Assembly: GCA_036244855.1 (NCBI GenBank)
Contig: BQKZ01000324.1
Coordinates: 40,483-104,482 of the forward strand
Source of the DNA: Temnopleurus reevesii
Taxonomy: Eukaryota; Echinodermata; Echinoidea; Temnopleuroida; Temnopleuridae
Direction: 5' to 3'
DNA: 64,000 nucleotides
Under the pieces are notes generated by a model. It saw only the letters and a program-made list of their open reading frames with translations, was not told the origin of the DNA and ran no database searches. Shown one piece after another: positions 48,522 to 59,732 of this stretch; within the stretch, counting starts at the first letter, position 1, and every line of letters begins with the position of its first letter. Both the position numbers and the translations under genes were made by a program.

Positions 48522-48558
48522 GGGAGGTTGGTTGGGGGCGGATGAGGGAGGTTGGGGG
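48522..48558 (+). other. Possible G-quadruplex tract
   Basis: Four runs of three to five G (GAGGGAGG, TTGGGGGCG, GAGGGAGG, TTGGGGGCG) lie within 37 bases. The loops are long and stability is unproven. Confidence 0.4.
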
Positions 48559-49907
48559 CGTATAATAGATGACCTATTTATGCCAAAATCTTCGGACAAT
48601 TCTTATTGAGACCACACTAAAGGAAAGATTGGATTATTGTCAGGAAATAGACTTTACTAGACTTTATAAACTTACTTAATTATCTATTTATTATGCAAAG
48701 TTCATGACCTTAAAATGTACTTGGCAATCATTTCTACCAAGATACCATTTAATATTTTGATTAAATCTTAAAAGAATTCAGGATCCATTTATGTTATCAT
48801 TTTGTTTAAATCTATTCATATTTTCAGGCCCTATCTGTAAACTTCAGAGGTCCCAGCACCAGAGTTTAGACAAAATGTTATACTTTTAATATTCATCAAA
48901 ACATGCGCTTTACAGAATAGAGATCATTTGATACCATCAGAGTTATATCTATTCAAAATTTCTGTGAAAAATCTTATTTTTATAAAAAAAAATAATATTG
49001 TGATATCTGTAAAACTGAACCACCACCTGCCCCTGTAAAAATACAAACCAGCACACCAGCATAACACATTAAAATACTGATTTATGCTTGTTGTGACAAA
49101 ATCATAAAATCCCTGAGGATATAAATTTTAGAATGCTCTGACTGTAATTGTTATAAATAAGCCTCCATGCGCCCTTAAATTATATGAAATGTGATTTAAA
49201 TTGCCATCACAAAGAGGAAAAGAAAATCAAAGGATAGCTCTAGAAAAAGAAAATAATTCAAGAAGTGGTAGCATTGACCTCATGGCATACAGTAAAATTT
49301 CATAGGCCTTTTCCACCATAAACATTGAAGTTGAACATAAATCAATCAGAGCTAGAATCCAGATTGTCAAATTTTGGAGTAAAATGTAGCATATTCTCAG
49401 CTTTGTTCGTAGGTCAAAGTTTATTTGATGACAGATATTTCTGAAATAACCCTTTAGTAATTGAGATATGACGAAGGTATTTCATGTTCAACTTCATCAG
49501 AATTACAATTTTTATATTAGATGATGGGCATTCTATATGCATTTAATGCATCAAATATCTTGTCTAAAATGGGTAAACTGTTGTAGTTAAATGAATATCT
49601 GTACTCTAAACATAGTAAATTCTTCCAGATATGATGCCCAAATGTAGTTTTCCAAGTATTGGGTGTAAACCAATGTATCCAAAATTACCACAACATTACC
49701 CAGTTTGAGCAAAAATAAAACACACAAATTGATTAAAAATAAGATTACAAGATATTCTAACCCTAAAAGTTTAATTTCTTCTCCTTCACAGAAGGCTAAT
49801 AAAAATAAAAAACAACTTGATAACGACATCAACTACATGTACATTTTAATCTGTCTACCTTTTTAATATCCAAAGACATAATCTATTCACAGCGATCATT
49901 TACAAGA

Positions 49908-50185
49908 GAATATAATAATAATAATGATAATAATAATAATAATATTATACACAGGGTAGCCACATTCAGCTGTAAGCTAGCTGTTCTTCCAGAGGACCCT
50001 GCATACCATAAAGTTATTATTACCCTTCTCCATTCTTAAATGCCGAGCGCCAGGCAAGAAGGCAGATGATCCCATTTTTATAAGTCTTTGCCAGGTATGA
50101 CTCGGCCGAGGGTCGAACCCACGAACTTACGTTCATGGGCCAGACGATCTACCACTGAGCCACACATGCCTCTGGAATATGATGA
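49908..50185 (-). mobile_element. tRNA-derived SINE with (ATT)n tail
   Basis: Read on the minus strand the head carries an A box (TGGCTCAGTGG, about 50154-50164) and a B box (GGTTCGACCC, about 50110-50119) at tRNA spacing. A tRNA-unrelated body follows and then a TTATTATTATT tail at 49911-49945. GAATATAATAA at 49908-49918 and GAATATGATGA at 50175-50185 may be a target duplication (9 of 11 matches). Confidence 0.8.
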
Positions 50186-53024
50186 CACACCTTTGAAATT
50201 GTCTGACCTATTTAGCTTGTCCTCTCAAGGAAATAATGTAGGCCTACATGGATTACAGAGGTTGATATAAACAGGTGAATGTACTATAAGGGTTTATGGC
50301 CTGAGCAATTACTGATATCTGTAAAGTTTAGTATGCCTTATCCAAAAATATAATTTTAGGTTAGCATCAAATAATGACCCAGTATCTTTGCAGCATTTTG
50401 CAGAGGAATTCAATCCAGGAGCTTGTAACATAGAAGATGCAATTAAACTGATAAGTATTAATTGTATGTCTCTGGCAAAGTGCGTACCAAAATAATAAGA
50501 TTAATTATGAATAATAGGCCCAAGGACCCGTTCCTCTAAAAATGAATTGTCTGATGTGCCTACACAGGCCATTAGATTTCAAAATATAATTTGAGCATGG
50601 TTTTTAATATGAATAAACCATGGCAAGTGCTGATCAGGAACCAGTCTGCATCTTGTGATAAAAGCATAACAATAAAACAGCAGGATTCATTAAATTGCTG
50701 CATCCAGGTGCAATTAAAGCTCTTGCTAAAATTAAAATGCAAGTGAAAAATTATTCTTTACAAAAATGGTGAAGATATATAGAAGTACTAGAATATGGGT
50801 TGTGTAGCCTACTTGTAAACTGTATATTCATGACCTGCTTTCTGATCAAGCAGGGTAAGAAATCCTCTCTATTTTGAATAAAATAGTGTTTTTGTCAAAA
50901 ATAATTCTATTTCCCCTATCAGTGGATAAAGCTGATTCTTCAGGGAATCAAATTGGATAAAATGCATTTGTCCAGAATGCCAAGCCAGCAAGTTTACAAA
51001 AGTTTCTGACATCCTGCATCATTTTGTCCGATTATTCAACCTGAATAACCTGGCTTAACCAGACAGCTGGACACAAAATCATCAAAAACATCAACCAAAC
51101 AGGCCTCCCATCTACCATGTAAAAAGTATTACTGAATTAACCATTGACCCCAGCAATTCCATAGATCCTGATAAGGAAAAAGAAAACAATTCTGACCCTT
51201 CATGGTCATTCGTTATTGCCATCATCATGGATTTTGTAACAAACAATATATCAAAATGCACACCAAAACGATCAAATGTGAACATCCTATTCCTCAGTGT
51301 CTGTTCATAAGTTGCATACGATTTAGAAAGTCTTCATCAGTTCAAAGATACAGAGATAAGGGGTGTGATCCCAAATCAAAAGTAAATTTCAATATAAAAA
51401 AAGTATCAAAATCAAAATCGGAAAGGAATTTTTAAAAATACCAAAAACATAATTCTTCTATTCTTCTTTATTTACTTCAAAATTCATCTCAAATCATAAA
51501 GAAGAAAAATTGATTTCTTGGCAATTTTATGAAGCATCTTTATATGATCCAAAAGTTTACCTGTCCATTTTAGCTCGATGTTAAATACTTCACTTTCCAC
51601 TCTTCATGTAAATCATTTAAAAGTCTATCATAACGGCTACAGGTTGCACTCTTTGTACCCTAGATGAACTCTTCGAATATGGGTCTCCTTTCACAAACAA
51701 TATCAAAAAGTGATTTTCAAGGTCACATGCAAGGGGCAACTCCAAGGTCACAGCTGCTACGAGATCCATTGAAAGATTTTCAAATTCTGACAGCTTTCCC
51801 CATCCTACCTGACCCCCATCAATATTCTCACAGGAGTCCGAAAACCATTTGGTAATTGTTTAAAAAATTGACCGCTATTTTTATGATAGATGATCACAAA
51901 ATTTTCTGAAATTTTTTGTTCAAAGAGATGTCTGGGTGCTCCAGTTTTTAAGCAGCCTGGAATGAAACTTGACTCTGGAAATCAGGAAGATTCTATATTT
52001 TTGTTTTTTTAAGATTTTCCTGCACTTTATGATTGACAAGTTCATAATCAGTTCAAGATTGCCCTTCACATGCTGTTGTTTTTGCAAATGGTTGTATAAA
52101 ACATATCTTTTTACTTGTTCCAAGTATGTTTGTTTGCTTGAAATTAAATCAAATTAACCCAAATAAGCAATCATGAAGTAATTAGAAGATAAAATTAAAA
52201 GTTTATTGGAAAAAGGTATTTTTTAATGAATAAAGACTTCCCAAACTGCAATATCGAAATCTTTCTTGTTATTTTTGTTGGTCATATTTAAATGTCTTTT
52301 GTTGCCTTGTTTTGTTTTCTTTATTGTTGATCTGGGTTGTTTTTTTCTTTGCTCGTTTGTTGCATCTATTGAACCCTAATTACAAACAATGAAGACTGAT
52401 TACAAAAGACTGAATAAAATAAGTCCCAAACTGTAGCATTATTTCAAATGACAATGCAAATGATATAAATCTGAAGAAGACAAAGACATGATTGAGATAT
52501 CCCAGCAAAACTGAAGTGTTGATAATTTATCACATCATTCTAGAGTTATGACACAATAAACATGTAGGGGGCCTCAGAGGTATAGTATATTAACCTTTCA
52601 GGGAAATATTCCATAGAACACAAGTCACATGAAAACATATCCCGATAATAAAAAAAAGCTGATAAAAAAGCTGTGCAAGCACAAACTTGGGGTGAACGTC
52701 TACCAATAATATTTCTCACAATGGTGGTGATAATCCTCTTAGTCTGTCTGATAAAGGGTTTATTTTGACAACATGAATGATTTGATAGCATGAAGCATGA
52801 TACATGACAGGTCATAGGTCAGATTTTTGTCACATAATTGAGTTTGACTTAGATTACAGTAAGCCAATATCACAGTTTGTATCCCACCTGCTCTTCCAAA
52901 TATCATCACCTCCGTCTGACCTATATTGTAGAATACAATACATGAAGAAATATTTTTCCAACTCCATCCACTCATGTTTCCTGTTTACCACACATGATTG
53001 TATCTTTCTTCTGCATCTATCCCC
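50186..53024. other. Noncoding (probably intron)
   Basis: A minus-strand CAG|GTAAAC donor near 51561 with a short open frame (VESEVFNIELKWT) could be an exon end, but its acceptor is poor. Nothing else is supported. Confidence 0.4.
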
Positions 53025-54000
53025 NNNNNNNNNNNNNNNNNNNNNNNNNNNNNNNNNNNNNNNNNNNNNNNNNNNNNNNNNNNNNNNNNNNNNNNNNNNN
53101 NNNNNNNNNNNNNNNNNNNNNNNNNNNNNNNNNNNNNNNNNNNNNNNNNNNNNNNNNNNNNNNNNNNNNNNNNNNNNNNNNNNNNNNNNNNNNNNNNNNN
53201 NNNNNNNNNNNNNNNNNNNNNNNNNNNNNNNNNNNNNNNNNNNNNNNNNNNNNNNNNNNNNNNNNNNNNNNNNNNNNNNNNNNNNNNNNNNNNNNNNNNN
53301 NNNNNNNNNNNNNNNNNNNNNNNNNNNNNNNNNNNNNNNNNNNNNNNNNNNNNNNNNNNNNNNNNNNNNNNNNNNNNNNNNNNNNNNNNNNNNNNNNNNN
53401 NNNNNNNNNNNNNNNNNNNNNNNNNNNNNNNNNNNNNNNNNNNNNNNNNNNNNNNNNNNNNNNNNNNNNNNNNNNNNNNNNNNNNNNNNNNNNNNNNNNN
53501 NNNNNNNNNNNNNNNNNNNNNNNNNNNNNNNNNNNNNNNNNNNNNNNNNNNNNNNNNNNNNNNNNNNNNNNNNNNNNNNNNNNNNNNNNNNNNNNNNNNN
53601 NNNNNNNNNNNNNNNNNNNNNNNNNNNNNNNNNNNNNNNNNNNNNNNNNNNNNNNNNNNNNNNNNNNNNNNNNNNNNNNNNNNNNNNNNNNNNNNNNNNN
53701 NNNNNNNNNNNNNNNNNNNNNNNNNNNNNNNNNNNNNNNNNNNNNNNNNNNNNNNNNNNNNNNNNNNNNNNNNNNNNNNNNNNNNNNNNNNNNNNNNNNN
53801 NNNNNNNNNNNNNNNNNNNNNNNNNNNNNNNNNNNNNNNNNNNNNNNNNNNNNNNNNNNNNNNNNNNNNNNNNNNNNNNNNNNNNNNNNNNNNNNNNNNN
53901 NNNNNNNNNNNNNNNNNNNNNNNNNNNNNNNNNNNNNNNNNNNNNNNNNNNNNNNNNNNNNNNNNNNNNNNNNNNNNNNNNNNNNNNNNNNNNNNNNNNN
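53025..54000. other. Assembly gap (976 N)
   Basis: An unbroken run of N. Apparent open frames across it are artefacts. Confidence 1.
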
Positions 54001-55936
54001 ATTTTCGTTATGATTATTATAGAGGAACAGGTAGTTTGCGTGTTTCAGGAATAATAAGAGACAGAAAATTCAAATAAAAAGGAACACAATAGGAAATTTT
54101 AATGTATTCATTGCATTATATTACCGGGGAGAATATGATAAAATTACCTAAAAAAATCGAACTGAATAGTAATTCATCATGATTAGTAAAGCTTGAAGGG
54201 TAATAAAAACTGGCCTTCGGGCAGAAATGGAAACAATGCTTTGACAGTAGCTGGGTGTTTCAGGCCAAGTTAAATGAATATCACAGTCTGAAAGGCAACA
54301 ACAATGAAGAATTTCAGAGTAGAGATGTTTTTGAGAAAACCTCCGCAAAATTTGATACTAAATAGGCAAAAATAAAGTCAGAAAGCCTACTTTACAAAGT
54401 TCAGCTGGAGTTTACAGATGGTGAACTGAAGCTCAACTTCAAAACCCATTCAAGTTTGAACAGTTTATCTTACAAATTCTCTTTTAAATGGTAGATGCAC
54501 ATGATATTATCCCCACTGCCAACTTTACAATCCCTGCGGCTTTCCCGCTTTCCCCGACAAAACTGTCATCTGTGCACAGCCCCCATCCCAAAGGCAATGG
54601 TGCATGAATTTGCTTGAAAGGGGTTGCGCACAATCATTTTTCTAATGACTTGTTCTGGAAATCATAAAATCAGAACAGACCCAGCTATAAGATTCCCATT
54701 CAGATGTCAAATAAACCGAATCCCGAATAGCTCTGAAAAATGCACTTTTGATACAATCCAATTGTGTTTGGTAAATGACATGCACCACTTCATCTCCCAT
54801 TGTGATTGACAGACTGAGACAAATACAGAGTCAAATAAAAAATGAAAAAGCTATTCTTTCACGTTGTCATCAGCGCTTCGAGCAAATATTTTAATCTAGA
54901 AATAGATCACTAGAAAACTATGCTGTCTTTTTACACTTGACATCAGTCTCTTCGCTGCAGACTTTGATTGTTTTCAAGCTTTTCAATCGCTTTACCAGTC
55001 GAACTTCACCAAAGTGGGTCACGTTTTTCGAAATAATAGAAGTCATTGGAAATACCATAAATTTATTCAAAATCATGGAACGTGACCCATGCTAGCTTAG
55101 GGCAACACACCAACTTTTGAACTCCAAAAACTATCTAAAAATCTCAAAAAAAATAATATCTTGCATTTGGATTGTACAACTAAGGCCTTAAATTTTGTTA
55201 TTTTGAGGGCAAGGCTAGTTTTCAAATCCATGGGAATTTTTTCTTATAAAGAATTTTTTTAAATGAAAGAAAAAAAACACATCTATCAAATGCCAAGTGG
55301 ACTGGGCACTGAGGCCAGTCATTACGGCATCCACAGCCTGACCTTTAACGGCCCATAACATATTCCCTGACAAGCAAAAGAGAATATCACTTTGGGACAT
55401 GGCATATTAAAAATTTGAGTTCAACTCAGCATTTTTAATTGTTCATTTATAATATAGCTTTGTAATATAGAGCCCTATATTCCTTTTTTTTTTGTAATAT
55501 TGATACATGTATTGTCTCAAAATTCAGTCACAATTACTACTTGTGTTAAAATTCTTTAACCAAGTAGGTCCAACCTGTTTGTCGCATGTCGAAGATAGTT
55601 GCTTTCTTTATCTTCTGAAAAAAGGACCATCTTTTCCTTTGAGTTTGACAGCATTTTTAGTTCCTATAAAGAAAACTTGTTGACAATGCCCCTCTGATTT
55701 TAAAGGAAACTTCCACTTAAATCCTAGGAACTATGCAATAATTTGGACTATTTATTATGATTCTTTGGGGGAACCTTTACTCAAAGTGTCATAAAACTCA
55801 ATTCCATAATTCCTTCCCTTTTATCATTCGGCCTTGACCATTCGCTATAAAAACAAATTCATCTCTAACCTCGATAAATAATATTGAAATCATTTATTAT
55901 GACCGGAAAGACATAATAGTCCTACAATTCACAATT
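54001..55936. other. Noncoding apart from the 55.3 kb exon candidate
   Basis: A less AT-rich stretch at 54500-54620 is open on the minus strand for about 45 codons but shows no convincing splice sites. Confidence 0.4.
55275..55378 (-). CDS. Candidate internal exon with a strong acceptor
   Basis: On the minus strand ATTCTCTTTTGCTTGTCAG is an excellent acceptor. It is followed by a frame open for about 30 codons that includes NMLWAVKGQAVDAVMTGLSA. With this acceptor the exon starts after two bases of a codon, compatible with the phase-1 end of the 58.1 kb candidate. No convincing donor follows; the options are a weak GTGTTT or GTAATG. The product is unrecognised. Confidence 0.2.
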
Positions 55937-56048
55937 TATCTTCGGTGTAAACACCTAATTATCTGGTAAATGTAAAGCGCCTTGAGCACTCAGCAGAGTG
56001 GATACGTGCGCTATATAAATTGCATCTATTATTATTATTATTATTATT
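55937..56048 (+). mobile_element. 3' end of a SINE/LINE-type retroposon with (ATT)n tail
   Basis: GTAAAGCGCCTTGAGCACTC and GTGCGCTATATAAAT followed by about seven ATT units is the widespread 3' module of invertebrate and deuterostome SINEs. No tRNA-like head precedes it, so this is a 5'-truncated copy. Confidence 0.7.
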
Positions 56049-57710
56049 AAAAGGGTATTGTGACGAAATATTGTGACATTTGTGACATAAAACAATTTTC
56101 CTTGACCTACTTCAAACTCTTTGATATGGGGTCATCAAAATGGGATGGCCAGTATAAGGAACAATTAGATGACCTTGCACCCAGATGATGACCTAAATAT
56201 TATCTTTTTATTATCATATTAAAATATGAGAAAATACATGCCTAAACTACAGTACTCTTATCATATTGGAATGATTTCTGCACTGTCAAACAATACATAA
56301 CTATAACTACTTATCATCACATCTCCTGAAATAAACCAGACATCTTGAGATCCAAAACATTTTCATTATATTTTGTTCCGCAAATGGAAATTTAAAATTT
56401 ATCTGGAAATTGGCTCAAATCAAATTGGTTCATGTAAATGCTTGGGGTATATTGTTACAAGTATACAGGTACAAAACCAGTCAAATCACTTATAATTTGC
56501 ATGGTAATTTTAGACAGTTTATAAAATGGCTACGGTGTGCTAGAAACTGCCTTCAGTGCCTAAACATTGAAGTTATGGAATAATAAAATATTTTTGATGA
56601 ATAATCAGTGAAAAATTTGCAATTAAATTCTTATTTTCACATTAATTTTATGTCCCCTTGGGCTAATGCACAGGTCAACAAGAAATATAATTCTGGCAAA
56701 CACACTTCATAGAGAGTCGTACAGAGCCAAATTATATAGCCAAGACAAGAAACCGATAATTTAGGGAGGATAGAGAGGAACAGATTAGAGTATATACCAG
56801 AGGGGGTGGGGTGTTTAAAAGAGGACATTAATTCTTGGTGCAAGACGAAGAGCATAAAAAGCGTTTGTTACAAAAATAAAGCTGAGGTAGAAATGATGTT
56901 GTTCACGGAATGGCTGTAATACACTCAAATTTTGAATTAATCAGGCCTTTAAATATTTGAGAATGATTGAATTTCACTAATTGAGATATCTTTTATTATT
57001 TCATCAAACTTACTCCATTTTTACACCCTCACATCATCAAAATCAAAGGTAACCGTAAAGTTACAAATGTCTATCCCTTCAAAAGTTGGCAGCTCAGCAT
57101 ACCTAAGTTTCGTAAACTTCTATAAAGTATGAGTAATGTCAAACTTTGAATCAACTGAAAATCACTAGTGCATTTTTATTCGGATGTTGAATGTAGATAG
57201 GTAACCATAATTGTTGGCCATAATCATGCCTCACAACAAATCATGAATATCATGGAAATGCAAAATCCTTTAGAATCAAATAAAATGAGGCAGGTAAAAG
57301 TACTATACCACACAAAGAAATTTCAGAACCGACTGGAAGAATATGCAAGAATATCAATAACACCCACATCTTGAAAGTGTCAATTACAGAAATCAAATCA
57401 AAGTCAGTCTGATACACAATGGTGACCAACCTATTCAAGCTTCACGTTCCATTCACAGAAAATATGTTTACAGACACCTCCCTAGCAAAGATTGAAATAT
57501 GCTTTCAAGTGTATCTCAACTTTTCGATAAATAGCTCATGTCCAAAGTCTTATCCTTTCTTGGGTAAAATTTCCTTAAAATATTCAGCAGTTCAATAACT
57601 TAAATATAAACCAGTTAATTTCTAAATAAAGCATTTACTGTAGGTGATGATAAAATCTATTTCATCAGAGCGACAGTGCAACATAGAGTAGAAAATTAGT
57701 ATGTTTCTGA
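56049..57710. other. Noncoding (probably intron)
   Basis: No supported feature. The segment 57013-57105 is open on both strands and was rejected as an exon. Confidence 0.45.
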
Positions 57711-58205
57711 ATGCATGATGCTCTAAGTTCAATCACAATGACTGTGTCATCTTTTGAATTCCAACCTACTAATCACTATCATCCAAAATACTTTGGGTGC
57801 TCTCCTACGAAATTGCACAGCCCCCTCCTGCCCCCTACTTTAAAAATTAGCTACAACACTGTGGGGTTGAAACTGAGGGAGGGGGATTTTGGTTTTTAGC
57901 AAGAACCTAGGGTATCAAATCAACCTAAACCTAAATGGAATCAAACTCTGTCCTTGCTTGGCTCCAGATTGTCATAATTGATATTGAATAAAACAGTGAA
58001 CCTGTCCTGAAGGAGCAAATGAGGACACATTTAACTGTCTTGACATCAAACTTCATCAAAATGGAATGAACTACTTTAAAGACCAACACTCACCCATCCA
58101 TACTCCCCTACAGTTTCTACAGGCATCGTGGTCGGCATGATGCTCAAGTTCAATCACACTGACGGTGTTGTCTTTTGAAATCAGACCCACTAATCAGCTT
58201 TACAT
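57711..58205. repeat. Two direct copies of about 75 bp, 424 bp apart
   Basis: 57711-57785 and 58135-58205 share GCATGATGCT-C-AAGTTCAATCACA and CTACTAATCA-type ends. The second copy contains most of the 58.1 kb exon candidate. Confidence 0.75.
58094..58189 (-). CDS. Candidate internal exon, 96 nt, phase 1-1
   Basis: On the minus strand an AG at 58191-58190 precedes 31 open codons (including SKDNTVSVIELEHHADHD), ended by a GGATGG|GTGAGT donor. Both boundaries are in phase 1. The pyrimidine tract before the AG is weak. A diverged copy at 57711-57785 carries a one-base insertion that shifts the frame. Coding status is uncertain because 31 open codons often occur by chance. Confidence 0.25.
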
Positions 58206-58570
58206 TCCAATCTCGGCCAAACCAAGGCAAGCCAGACCACAGAATCGAATAAGCGCTACCATCTAGTTAGCACTTGGTATTTGGCCGGCCGCAGACGACG
58301 ACATGAGTGAAGAGAAATCAGTGTGTTTGGTGCCTTTTAAATAGATCTAATCCATTCCTTTCTTCTCGCCATGGACTGTTGATTTCTGCCTCTCACAAAA
58401 AGACCAATGCGTGAAAGAGATTGGCTGTTTGCTTCTTCATTCTTCAGAGTATTATCATTATGCCTTTGTCGAAATTCCGCTCTGAAGCAACTATACAAGC
58501 GTACTTGTAAACAAACCTATTCTTGTCTGTTGTATTAATATTTCACTTTTTAGAACTCTTTTGCGCTCAC

Positions 58571-58613
58571 CTTTGATGTGTGTCTCTGGTTTGTCCAACC
58601 ATGGTATATCCAT
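58571..58613 (-). CDS. Candidate first coding exon (MDIPWLDKPETHIK)
   Basis: A Met at 58613 opens 14 codons that end in AAAG|GTGAGC, a good donor in phase 1. Phase 1 would join correctly to the candidate exon at 58189. The same frame is open further upstream to a TAG, so the segment could also be an internal exon. No match to a known protein comes to mind. Confidence 0.25.
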
Positions 58614-58738
58614 GGTCCAACAAACTGACGAGTCATAAGTGTTCTACTAATACTTGTACCTGTACTCTCTGATTAGGGTGACCTATTAATTACTTACTTA
58701 GGTGAAAAGAAATTAGGTGACAGATACTAACACAATCA

Positions 58739-58965
58739 CTTCCAAAATTGACACTTCACCTGTTTTGCTCTTGTTCTATATCTTACTATTATAAAGGGGT
58801 ACTATAGGTGGTCTATCAAGGGTCAACATATATTCAACGTAATAAACACAAGGTCCACTTTCAAAATTGACTCTTCACCTGTTTTGGTATTGTCAAATAT
58901 AAGTAAAGGAGTACTGTAAGTTATGTTCATCATGGGTCAACATATTCAAAGTTATAAGTCACAGC
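58739..58965. repeat. Approximately 118-bp tandem duplication
   Basis: AAAATTGACACTTCACCTGT...GGTACTATAGGT...GGGTCAACATAT repeats as AAAATTGACTCTTCACCTGT...AGTACTGTAAGT...GGGTCAACATAT. Confidence 0.8.
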
Positions 58966-59598
58966 ATCTTAGAAAGTTAATTTTTGGGATATGTACTCTT
59001 CATTTGTTTAACCTGGACAAGGTGTCCTTGAAGAGTTGTCCAATGGGACAGGTGTGTTACACAATGATATTCTTGCTTTCCAAATCAATTGCAAACATCA
59101 TGTATTTTGGTGGCAGCCTAACATGAGAAAAGATTAGAGAGTTTGTTTTCTTAAGTTTGGAGGGCATAATGCTGCAATATGAAAATTTGCTTCTAAAGAT
59201 AATTGCTCCAGCAGTAGGCCTCATATTAGACAATCAGCAAGTCCAATATTCCTCAAACCTAACCCTAACCAATACAATTATGATCCTAAAAGACCCCATC
59301 AAAATCTAAAATTCATGTCTACTAAGAAATGAGGACCACAAAAATTGCAATTGAAGCAAATATTATAAAACCACAAGCAAACAAGTATAACATTCAGGGG
59401 TAAGCTGGGTCTCTGCAATTCAGACTATCACAACCACAACAAATTATTTGTGGCATAATTCTAACAATCCAAATGTCCAATCTACATTCTTCTAGTACTA
59501 TTCTTGTTCATGGCCAGAAAGCTTACAAGATCAGAGAGACTGGTTTTAGTACGTACCCAGTATGCAATAGACTATAACGCAAGTACTAGCCTCAACTA
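58966..59598. other. Noncoding
   Basis: Nothing recognised. Confidence 0.5.
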
Positions 59599-59732
59599 CA
59601 ATTGAATCTCGTTATAAGGAAGTCCTGGTGATCAGTAAAAATTTCCTCTTTATATTGAAACCTTGATATGATGGGGCTAAAATGCAATAGAAAACAAAGT
59701 GCTGGGGCAATAAAACTCACCTTGTTATAACC
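59599..59732. mobile_element. Pogo-like MITE, reverse-orientation decayed copy
   Basis: It aligns with the reverse complement of 24974-25148: it shares CCTCTTTATATTGAAACCTT, the GGGCTAAAATGCAATA block and a CCTTGTTATAAC end. The left end is degenerate and a TA precedes it. Confidence 0.6.

Larger units (their letters stand above)
45535..49907. other. Noncoding (probably intron)
   Basis: It contains the hammerhead-like site at 46350-46386, a perfect DR1 (AGGTCA-C-AGGTCA) at 47220-47232, and a G-rich segment at 48522-48558. No exon is supported. Confidence 0.5.

Noticed and set aside
50101..50170. Functional tRNA gene
   Set aside because: A and B boxes are present, but the sequence has no tRNA 3' half or acceptor stem and continues into a SINE body and ATT tail.
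52804..54077. Three long open frames of 339-416 codons
   Set aside because: They consist almost entirely of the N gap and carry no sequence information.
57013..57105. Minus-strand exon encoding YAELPTFEGIDICNFT
   Set aside because: The opposite strand is equally open and equally protein-like, and the frame does not join in phase to the neighbouring candidates.
59256..59268. Telomere-like CCTAACCCTAACC
   Set aside because: Only two units, with no further repeats around them.
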